Shown here: positions 55,477 through 64,000 of the stretch, piece by piece
Layout: each line of letters opens with the position of its first letter
How positions within the stretch are numbered: position 1 is the first letter of the stretch
Assembly: GCA_030765045.1 (NCBI GenBank)
Contig: CM060972.1
Location: forward strand, 1,485,501-1,549,500
Origin: Tenodera sinensis
Lineage: Eukaryota > Arthropoda > Insecta > Mantodea > Mantidae
Direction: 5' to 3'
DNA length: 64,000 bases
Made by a program: the position numbers and the translations under genes
The notes under the pieces: model-generated
Database searches by the model: none
Seen by the model: the letters and a program-made list of their open reading frames with translations, nothing else
Told to the model about the DNA's origin: nothing

Positions 55477-56691
55477 AAAGGACTGTCCCAGAAGTAACCA
55501 ATCTGACATATGCATAGTGGTTATTGTTTCAAACAAATTACTGGTGAAAAGTACCAACCTTATAATTTTTTATTTATTTATTTTTATTTTTTGAATTAAT
55601 GTCCTCCAACATTGTGTCATATCAGACGAAACGAACCTTATAAAGCTTAACTGAAGTTTGACGATGGTATGTTGTTTAGTATTTGTTTGGCAGCCATCAA
55701 TAGTAACTGCTCTCAGCGACTTTGTAAACATGGATAACACTGCTCATTTGAAAGGTCTCAGTGCAACTAATATTAAAGCTGAGCTAGATTCTACTCTGGG
55801 GGAATCTGCTCCTTTATTTACAACAGTGAAATATTGAGTGAGGCCTTACAAGCATTGCAGTGGCTGACCACGCTAGAAGTTGTAAAGAAAATCCATCAAG
55901 TGAAAGTGTGTAAGCTAGCAGACATTGCAGAAAGTACTGTACATCACATTCTGACTGAACATTTGGACATGAGAAAGCTGTGCACAAGATGGCTGCTGTG
56001 TTGGCTGTGGAACAAAAACAGCATCATGAGGATGTTTCAGTTGAGTGTTTGGTGATTTTTCGCTGTAATAAAGCTGAGTTTTTCAGTCGATTCATAACCA
56101 TGGGTAAAACATGGGTCCATCACTTCACACCTGAGGTGAAGGAACAGTCGAAACAGTGGATTGAAAGGGTAGAATCTGCTCCAAAGACAGTTCCATCTGT
56201 AGGCAAGGTCATGGTGTCAGTTTTTTGGGATGCATGTGGGATACTTTTCATTGATTATCTCCAAAAAGGAAAAGCAATCAATGGCAAATATTATGCAAAC
56301 TTGTTGCAGCATTTAAGGGATGACATTTAGCAAAAATAGTCACATTTAGTTAAAAAGAAAGTTTTGTTTCATCAAGAATATGCACCAGTTCACACGTTCA
56401 TTACTGCAATGACCAAAATCAATGTGTTTAAGTTTGAATTGCTTCCTCATGCGCCCTGTTTAACAGATTTAGTCCCCTCTGATTATTTTGTGTTTCCAAA
56501 CGTGAAGAAATGGCTTGGTGGTAAAAGAGGTGGAGCCTGATATTTTGCAGAGCTCAACAGGGCATTGAAGCCATTGAGTATCACTGGCAAGTGATTGAGC
56601 TGAAACGAGACTATATGGAGATATAAACATGTTTTTCCCCAACATTTTTGTGCTTTCTTTATTATGTTGGGTACTTCTGGGCCAGCCCTTG
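55477..56691 (+). mobile_element. Mariner transposon with mutated catalytic residues
   Basis: Between TA dinucleotides (55475-55476 and 56692-56693). Terminal repeats: left AAAGGACTGTCCCAGAAGTA then ACCAA. The right, reverse-complemented, is CAAGGGCTGGCCCAGAAGTA then CCCAA. Coding blocks in mariner order: EVVKKIHQVKVCKLADIAES, TVHHILTEHLDMRKLC, AVEQKQHHEDVSVECLVIFR and NKAEFFSRFITMGKTWVHHF. The last should contain Asp but has Gly. Then HFTPEVKEQSKQWIERVESA, VFWDACGILFIDYLQKGKAI, FHQEYAPVHT (Asp replaced by Glu) and LVPSDYFVFPNVKKWLGGKR (third Asp present). Frameshifts occur in the N-terminal third. A 68-bp SINE fragment is nested at 55566-55633. Dead. Confidence 0.88.
55566..55633 (-). mobile_element. 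5'-truncated SINE nested in the mariner element
   Basis: Target-site duplication AACCTTATAA on both sides (55556-55565 and 55634-55643). The minus strand reads GTCTGATATGACACAATGTT then GGAGGACATTAATTCAA and an A-rich tail, identical in layout to the 3' end of the SINE at 33918-34176. Only the last part of the SINE was copied. It proves that the SINE family was active after this mariner inserted. Confidence 0.88.
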
Positions 56692-56780
56692 TAACAAATA
56701 TCTTTCCAGTGTGTAAGTCATATTCAAGTAAGTTTGCAGTATGAGTGTTTCATTAATTATAACTGTGCTTTTGTTTGCAG

Positions 56781-59340
56781 GTGTAGAGTGAGAAGAATAC
56801 CTGGCTTCCAGTATCCAGCTTTCAGGAAACAAAAGAAAAATGGTTGTTTATCTCACAATTGTTACAGTTTTTGTATCATAGTTTACTGTAATTGTTTACT
56901 AGTATAGCAACAAGAAAGGCATAGCATCTCGCTTCCTACACATTATGTGCGTAGTATATGGTGCATATAGAGAGTCATTATTCAAATACTTTAAAGACTC
57001 TGGATTTAAAGAGAAAAACAGCATTCGTTTTTATTTGTAGGCAAAGGAAAATTTAAAGAGTGCCTTCTTTAATGCAGGATGTAAAAGTTTTAGTTCAGCA
57101 TCATTCATGTTCATAAGGTAACCATAAATATTTAAGCACTAGGGGTCGAATTTGGGACATGTTTGCTTCACTTCCTGCAAAATAAACATATGCCAAATTC
57201 AACCTGTTTTGCTTAAGCACTGAATTCGCGTTCACTGTTACAGAGCTTCTGAAGATTAATTTACTGTCAATACATTTCAGGTTTTGGCCAACTGTTCACT
57301 AATGGGTAACAATTGCTTTATTGTTTTAAGTGTTTAACCTCGCTAATGAACCTTTCCCCTCCATGTTAGCCTTTTAGAATATCACTGCCATCAACATGAT
57401 AAATAACTTGCAACATGTAATTAGAGGTGACAGTTTGTAAAGCAATGATTGCTCCTTCACACAAGCCAGGACAGTGTTGGAAGGGTAGAATCACTGCCAG
57501 TTGGTTAGAGCAACTGGATGGAAACTGCTAGATCCATGCTTGAAATCTCGGCTAAGGTATTGAACTTTTCACTCCAGTTCTACTTTTCCAATCTTCTAGT
57601 CTGTTTTTTTGCAAGCACGGTTTTCAGTTAAGTAAGTACAGAAGGTTTCCTTGCACTGTTTAAACTCCAGATGCTGTGGGACTTAAAGGAAGGTGAATTG
57701 TTGGTGAAATACCAACGTTTCATGAGCACTCATTTCAGGATTCTGAATGACTTACACAAGGAAGTGTCCACCTGTAGCTAGCAGAAAAATGAGGTCTAGT
57801 TGAACATTGTACACGTTAATACTACATGAAAAAGCTCCACTCTATGCTGGAGTTAAAGCCTATAACAAACTGGCAGACAAAATTAGACACTTTAAAGCTT
57901 CCCAACTATTTAACAGAATAATGAAAATATTACTTATTGACAAGGCCACTGCTCAGAAACAGAATACATCAACAACAGTTATGGTTATCCTGTAGAGTAG
58001 CGGCTTCAATCCCTGTACTCAATACTGTCATCTGCTACAGAGGGTAGGGGCAAGGGCAAGGGCATGGTCTGTGTCCCTGGAGTGTTGCCAACCAAATAAA
58101 CATGACTGCATCACGAATGTGGTGATACTCAAATGCATAAAGATGTTGAAGTCAGCATCTTCCTTAACCCAAGGTGTGTATGGGTATCTCGGTGTAAACA
58201 GAGTGATAAATTCAACCCTGACAATGCTCGAGTCTACTCAGTACATTTTGGGCCTGAGGACTACGAATGGGACTTAAAAGATTAATTACATGAAAAGTTC
58301 TATGTGCCAATGCATGCCTGGTTTGTTGAGTACGAAATGGCATGGTGACATAGCCAGAATTTGAAAAAATGTAGCCCTGAATGCAAAAGAACAATTGAAT
58401 TGTCATTTCAACCGATTATGAAGTAGTGGTAACCCAAAATGGTGCTGTCTAAAATACCATGGATTCTGATTTAACACAGGGGAAAGTATGTCCCTGAAAA
58501 TATATCATACTCTTTAATTATTTATTTATTTTTTATTCTTGAAAGTTGAATTTAAAATTTTCTTGAAAGAGCAGTACTGGAATATACATTTTGCTATCCC
58601 TAGCGTTGACCTGGCCACTGCATTGCTGAGAATTCCCCAAAGTAAGGAGACATGCACACGGAACATGATGCTCAAATTGTAATTTAAGCATACATAATAA
58701 AGTATCTTACCTTATCTTGAACACATTTGAAGATGCCACCATCAAAGTCAAGTGAGATGGTTATTGGGATCCCACAAACAGACACTGACTATTTCATCTA
58801 ACTGCAATTTTGGGCAGGGTTGCCAACTTTTAAGTCTTGTGGTGCATTTTAAATAAGTTGGTATCTTCATTGTCTTCACAGTCTGTAAAAAGGTTCACCT
58901 GAGCAATTGAGAACTCCTAAATGAATACTAACTTTGTTTTAATTATTAAACTCCGGTAAAATTGAATGTAATGCCAGCTTTCACTATAATATTCATATTC
59001 CTTATTTATTTATACCCAAAAGAATTCATATATCTTCTTTATATAAACACATTTTTAATTTCCTTATGTATAAATTTTGTCTGTAATGCTTGTTCAGGGA
59101 AGATTCACCACCTGCGGTGCTGTATGTAGTAAAAGTGGGTGTTAAACTTCAGAGAAAACTTTCCTGTCCATGTTGTATCTGTACATAGATACTAGAACAA
59201 AAGCCTCTCTGTTCCACATTTAAAGTAGGTCATGCTTACCTACAGTAAAGCCTTGACTTTTTCTTTTATTTCTTAACTCTTAGTTATAAATGTAAGCATT
59301 GTTATTTAGTAAATAAATATAACATTTCATATTAAATTGA
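56781..59340 (+). other. Vinc: Vinculin 3'UTR and downstream
   Basis: Starts at the acceptor after ttgtttgcag. AATAAA signals lie at 57181-57186, 58095-58100, 58696-58701 and 59312-59317. Which is used cannot be decided from sequence. A SINE copy lies inside. No other gene is visible; the small open frames are not convincing. Confidence 0.45.
57495..57600 (+). repeat. tRNA-derived SINE, degenerate
   Basis: GCCAGTTGGTTAGAGCAACT (A-box region) followed by CATGCTTGAAATCTCGGCTA (B-box region), then AGGTATTGAACTTTTCACTC. The layout is that of the 5485-5600 family. It lies within the putative 3'UTR. Confidence 0.5.
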
Positions 59341-60440
59341 ATACTAAAAATAATCCTAAAACATGCTTTAAATCTTTTCTATCTTAACAAATATAACTAA
59401 AACAAATGAACTCAAATAAATGTACTCAAATATACTGTTACATTGTAAATGCATCATCCAGATTCAGATTTATTTACCAATGTAACAAACAAGTTTTACA
59501 AGGTTCATAAAGATGTACAATACTTAAAATATACATTTACAGAGATTTAGCATTTTATTTACAGAAGAGGTATTCTTTAACATGTACAAAAATTCCTGTT
59601 TCATATTCTTCTATTGAATAGAAGACATTTTTATTAAGATAGGCTTTAATTTCCTTTATCATTTTCCCTTCTTCATTTATGGCTTTAATTATGCAAGGTA
59701 AGTGTTATATAGATCCTTTGCATTATTCTCAATCTACCTCTTAATCTACTTCTAAAATAATTTTGTTTACCTCTGGTGTTGTGGTCATGTATGTTTGCAT
59801 TTTTACCTTCTTTTTGGGTCCTGATTAAAAATTTAAGACATTCATATACACAAACAGCAGAAGGTTAATAAATTTAGTGTTTTGAATGCATCTCCGCATG
59901 AACTTCTTGGTATATTGCTTATAATTCTTATCACTCTTTTCTGTAATCTAAGTATTTTGAGTACATGTTTCTTTTTGGTGATCTGCACAAAATAAGTCCA
60001 TAGTTTAAGTGTGAATGTAGTTGTTGTTGTTTTTTGTTAATGCTGGATTTCTTACAATCAAGTCATTAATCCTCTTACTCTCCAATATTTTTCACTGATG
60101 GATGAGGCGAATTAGCAGTAAAAGTTACCGATTTTTAGAGAGCACCATATTTTTACGTTTTGGGGGTCACATCACTCTCTCAAAACTCCCAGAATGTCTG
60201 GAGCACCACACCTGTCATTGGTTTATGGGTCTCACCAACCTGACCAGGAGAATTATCAAAATAAATTCACCGACCATATCCTCTGAATGTGTGAATATAT
60301 GAATGCATAATATACTTGTAATACATAAGTCTCGTCCATGACTTGTGCCACTTTCTTTAGTATGTTCATGCCACTGTTTACTTTCTTTGAGATTTTTTCA
60401 ATATGTTTGTTTCATTTTAAATTGCTGTTTATAATAATTA

Positions 60441-60668
60441 AACCTAAAAAGTAATTAAGGAAAATGAAGCTATTAACAGTGAAGCAACAAGATTCTAAAG
60501 TAAGAACAATTAGAAACTAAAAAGTTCACTTATCTTAGTATAGCTTTGAGAATGAGTTGGAGCCAACTCCAAACTTGAGCTAGTTTTGCAAAAAGAACTT
60601 GCAACATTACTAAGATAAGTGAAGTTTGTACTTTCTAATTTGTTCTTACTTTAGAACCTAAAAAGTAA
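60441..60668 (-). repeat. Foldback (hairpin) insertion flanked by 14-bp direct repeats
   Basis: Identical AACCTAAAAAGTAA at 60441-60454 and 60655-60668. Inside, arms at 60493-60540 and 60608-60656 are inverted copies (TTCTAAAGTAAGAACAAT and rest), with a few mismatches. The 67-base loop contains a second small palindrome, GAGTTGGAGCCAACTC. Reverse-complemented, the part outside the hairpin reads GCTTCACTGTTAATAGCTTC then ATTTTCCTTAA. This resembles the tail of the foldback at 16465-16630. It is inserted in the LINE at 59470-62770. Confidence 0.7.
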
Positions 60669-62162
60669 GTTTGCATTACCTGTTTGACTTGTTTATTTTA
60701 TACTGCCAGGGTGATTTTGGATTGTATTTTATTGCTTAAACTAATGTGCATCCACTCAGTTTTGTTTATGTTTAATGTCATTCCCAGTTGTGCTAAATGA
60801 GTGTTTACCATCTCTAATATCGTGTTTGCTTTGCTCTGTATTTGCAGTTAGAACTATTGTAGTGTCTTGTGCATATCCAATAGCTAATCCTCCTGCATTC
60901 TGTATCTTCTCAAATAGAGAATTTATGTACAGAATGAATAAGTATGGCCCCAGCTTCGAGTCCTGCAGTACACCATGTGTTATACGTTTAAATGATGACC
61001 GAACTTTGGTCAAATTTCCTTTCATATTATGAACTATCTGTGCACATTGTTCTCTATTAACTTTCCTATGTCCACACAGTCAAACGCCTTTGAAAGGTCA
61101 AGAAAAATTGCAATCATGTAATCTTTTTCATCAATGGCTCTAATAACTATGTCATTTCCTTTACTAATTGCATGTATCATCAATTTCTGTTTTTGAAAAC
61201 CAAACTGATACTCTGATATAATCTTAAATTTAGTACAAAATTTGTGGAGCTGTTCTACAAATATACCTTCCATAACTTTTGAGAAACCAGAGTATAATGG
61301 TATTGGTTGATAGTTTTCAGTCATTTGTTTACCACCCTTCTGTTTATAGATTGGTCTATTGTTTGTTTCAATTTATTTGGAAGTATTCCAGAGTTACAAC
61401 TTTTATTTATGTGTGTGAAAATCTCAGCTATGTCATGTTTGCAGTATTTTAGTATCTCATTAGAGTGCTCATCTAAACCAAAAGATTTTGTACATTTTAA
61501 TACATTTATCTGTTTGATAACTTCTTCTTTCAGAGTTTCTCTAATTGCCATCGAGCTACATATTGTTCTTTCATTTGTTATTTAGGTTTTCATTTTCTGT
61601 ATTCCCATGTGTGTTACAATATTTATATGTATCCATTAAAGGTGTTACCTATTTCTAGTGGATTCAATGTTAAAGCATTTTTTTGTTAATTTTTAAGATT
61701 TTTTACCCATCTTCAGGGGCTTCCTTTATGCATTTTCTTTACTATATCCCACGTTTTTTTACTTTATTTTCAGCATTATAGAGAAGTATTTTATTATGCA
61801 GTTTCTTTGCCACGTTTATTACTTTACTCAAAATATTTGTATAGTTTTCTATGTAGCTGTGAGAGTTTTCATCTAGTATATTACATTTTAGGTTATTCAG
61901 AAACTGCATTCTCGTTATGGATTTATTGATGCCTTTAGTGGACCAGTTTTTAATGTTATGTTTGTTGCAGGACACTTTGCATCCTCTAAACATGATTTTA
62001 ATGTTAATTATTATTTATTTATGCCAACAAATATAAGTTCCAGTTCAACCTCTCATGATTTTAATGTAGGTATTTATAAAGAGCTCAAACTGAAGATGTA
62101 TTTGTGTAGTTTTATATGTTTGTCCACGTTGCCTGTTTTATATTGGCTCTTAGTGAATTTGA

Positions 62163-62228
62163 GGGGCCCTAATGACCAAGTTGTCGACAGGCCCCTAAAC
62201 CCAACACACTCACTCACTCACTCACTCA
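62163..62228 (+). mobile_element. 66-bp retro-fragment with (CACT)n tail and 16-bp duplication
   Basis: Perfect duplication CTCTTAGTGAATTTGA at 62147-62162 and 62229-62244. The insert is GGGGCCCTAATGACCAAGTT, GTCGACAGGCCCCTAAACCC then AACACACTCACTCACT. Related blocks occur at 13174-13226 and, on the minus strand, within the MITE at 10660-10710, so it is the extreme 3' end of a dispersed retroelement whose body is not in the window. Confidence 0.85.
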
Positions 62229-62770
62229 CTCTTAGTGAATTTGAAGTATCTTTATTTATGACTCTCTTAATTTCTGTTATTGTTTTCATTCCCATAGTTT
62301 GTACCTTTTTTGTCTTACTTTCTATTAATTGCCCATAATGGTCACTAAGTCCCCCCCTGATTATTGTTACATCAAGAACTTCCCTTTTCATATTTGTATA
62401 TACATGGTCAATGCAAGTTGATGAATTTTTTGTTACTCTAGTTGGACAGGTATTTATTTGATTTAGATTATTTCACTATAGCACTTCTAACAGTAGCCCT
62501 TTTCTTGCACCTTCTACTAAAATATCTATATTCACATCTCCTACAACTATGACTATTATTTTTTGCTATAAGTACTATTTAAGCATGTTTCTAGTTTAGT
62601 TAAGAAATTAATTTTGTCTGCTTTTGGAGGGCTATAGACTCCCTTTCTGTAAACTAACTTTGACTCCACACAATTGACAACACATTTCCTCACAGTATTC
62701 TTATGCTTGGTATCCCTCGTAATATAAATACAAATTGTACCAGCCATTTTTAATTATAGGGCTGTAAACA

Positions 62771-64000
62771 AAGTTATTGTACATTTCAAACAAATTTAAT
62801 AATACTAAAATAACACGATAACGTTTATTTTTACAGTACTTATAATAAATAACTGTATTTATCTTGTTACCACATTTTCCTATGTATTCTCTGGTGCCCC
62901 TTTTGGTCCACTCTTCTAAAACTGTTGTTTTCTAGTGCCTTGCATCTGGCAATGAAGCCATTAGCATCTACTCTTCTAAAATTTGCCATCCAACATTTTC
63001 TGGGGGAATGTGTTTAATGGGCTGGCCCATTTCAGTCTTTTTTATCTTTGTCTTTTCCCATATGCAGCTCTTTCTAGAACATACATGGCCAAACTGTGCA
63101 ACATGGGGGTGTGTTGGTGGGAGCGGGACGGAGTTTGTCTGTTCAATGTGCAGAAGAGGACGGTAAGAGAAACAGTTCCTGCTAGCGGTGGCTCATGAAA
63201 CATGTTTTTATCAATGTGTTTATATATTTTAGTTACAATAAGTAATAAAGTAAACAGTAAGTTACGCTTCAAGCTTATTGACCAAACTTTTGATATGAGG
63301 AGCTGTTTCAGTCGTAACCAACTTTAGTTGTGCATCCATTATGTGAGGCCTGATTTTCAATTTCAACATTTTCAAAAAGAACTTCACAAATATAAATGGA
63401 CACAAACATAGCCACAATACTAACAGGAAACGACCTGAGGTGAGAGTATTTGATCTTTGCATATATATTCACACCATATAATGTTTACATTCCATTTTAT
63501 GATATTTATCTGTCTGTAGATCTGCAACTACAACTTTCATTATATGCACAGTAAAAGGATTGTAAAATCACAAAAAATAATTTTCCATAGTTTTGAAGTC
63601 CTTAAATTGAAGTCAAAATCAACTTTTAATGTGTTCAGTTTAGCAGCATATTGTTCCAAGCAGTTAACTGACAGATTGGTAAGCAAGTTTAAATAGGGAA
63701 AATGGTATAGTTGTATGTGTGTTAGATGCTCTATTTTCAGTATGAACGACTATCAGACATTTGTCCTTTGTTCTGTTTCCTGGAAAGCCAGATCACTGAC
63801 CCACAGTTCATCTTTCAGTTTCAGAATTTGTTGGTCCTGTAAAAGTACCAAAGTAACAAATAACTAACCAATAATAAAAGGAATAATTAACACAAACATC
63901 CATAAACTATGCCTGTTGACATGAAATCTGATATGTTTTTCAGATCAAAAAACTGTCATTGCATTTTTACCTCTGCTTAGCCACCTTGCTTCTGTATAAT
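62771..64000. other. Downstream intergenic or intronic sequence
   Basis: No recognised gene. A candidate exon at 63068-63162 is listed separately. The rest is AT-rich without repeats that I can define. Confidence 0.4.
63068..63162 (+). CDS. Exon-like segment of a possible neighbouring gene
   Basis: A 95-base, GC-richer stretch between a good acceptor (tcttttcccatatgcag) and a good donor (ACG|gtaagaga). Frame 1 is open: LFLEHTWPNCATWGCVGGSG then TEFVCSMCRRG, with four cysteines. Frame 2 (SFSSRTYMAKLCNMGVCWWE) is also open. I do not recognise either peptide. There is no second exon in the remaining 800 bases to confirm it, so chance splice-like sequence is quite possible. Confidence 0.2.

Larger units (their letters stand above)
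55076..56780 (+). other. Vinc: Probable 3'UTR intron
   Basis: Donor CAG|gtgtgtga at 55075/55076 and acceptor ttttgtttgcag at 56769-56780. The splice junction would lie 10 bases after the stop, too close to trigger nonsense-mediated decay by the usual 50-base rule. The intron holds a repeat copy (55335-55470) and a mariner with a nested SINE. If the donor is not used, this is simply 3'UTR or downstream sequence. Confidence 0.5.
59470..62770 (-). mobile_element. Decayed Jockey-superfamily LINE (endonuclease, RT, C-terminus)
   Basis: The minus strand from about 62770 leftward gives endonuclease C-terminal pieces (VYRKGVYSPPKADKINFLTK, LETCLNSTYS). A linker follows (IKNWSTKGINKSITRMQFLN), then RT blocks: INVLKCTKSFGLDEHSNEIL, YQPIPLYSGFSKVMEGIFVE, SEYQFGFQKQ and MIAIFLDLSKAFDCVDIGKL (motif A). 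Next are GVLQDSKLGPYLFILYINSL and IGYAQDTTIVL (motif C; YADD has become YAQD). The end has VLKILRLQKRVIRIISNIP, NIHDHNTRGKQNYFRSRLRG and NVFYSIEEYETGIF near 59560. Many frameshifts; inactive. Two later insertions, a foldback (60455-60654) and a short retro-fragment (62163-62228), lie inside. The GC-richer stretch 60095-60290 does not fit the RT and may be another insertion. Confidence 0.82.

Noticed and set aside
60095..60300. Plus-strand 66-codon frame (MRRISSKSYRFLES...)
   Set aside because: GC-richer than its surroundings and probably a small insertion in the LINE, but it has no recognisable motif, ends or splice sites.

Overview
The window is animal nuclear DNA, most likely from an arthropod and probably an insect with a large, transposon-rich genome; a polyneopteran (cockroach, termite, stick insect or orthopteran) would fit, but that is inference. 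The signs are spliced protein-coding exons separated by introns of 7.5 to 17 kb, AT-rich intronic DNA, tRNA-derived SINEs, and many decayed Jockey-type LINEs and Tc1/mariner elements of the kinds common in insects. Nothing bacterial is present: no operons, no ribosome binding sites and no CRISPR array.

The only host gene I can support is the 3' end of vinculin, on the + strand. Six coding exons at 2821-2886, 12089-12148, 19676-19800, 36672-36914, 45049-45139 and 54896-55065 join in one continuous reading frame of about 250 residues. They encode two small linker segments, the proline-rich hinge, and the complete actin- and lipid-binding tail ending at a TAG. The first two exons are short, multiples of three, and flanked by phase-1 introns, so they could be cassette exons. 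A probable 3'UTR intron (55076-56780) starts 10 bases after the stop. The 3'UTR then runs to one of several AATAAA signals between about 57.2 and 59.3 kb. The upstream head-domain exons lie before this window.

Almost everything else is repeats inside the introns. DNA transposons: several mariner remnants, a DUF4817-type mariner with clear terminal repeats (14.3-15.6 kb), a nearly complete but frameshifted Tc1-type element (51.2-53.7 kb) with a piggyBac-type element inserted at the stop codon of its transposase, a piggyBac-type MITE with an unfilled paralogous site in the same window, a pogo/Tigger-like MITE, a hAT fragment, and two terminal-inverted-repeat elements I cannot name (20.5-22.2 and 48.5-49.6 kb). 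Retroelements: at least seven LINE fragments on both strands (endonuclease, RT, RNase H and ORF1 parts), an ORF1-only LINE relic at 45.8-47.4 kb, an RTE-like 3' end, and a complete SINE with a 13-bp target-site duplication.

The least familiar structures are a small family of foldback insertions (16465-16630 and 60441-60668) with long hairpin arms and a shared tail outside the hairpin, a third hairpin holding a degenerate hammerhead-like/Penelope-like motif (17355-17531), and a 2.2-kb tandem array of about 120-bp units with 177-bp variant units (39840-42060). Beyond the vinculin gene, a GC-richer exon-like segment at 63068-63162 might belong to a neighbouring gene but is weakly supported.
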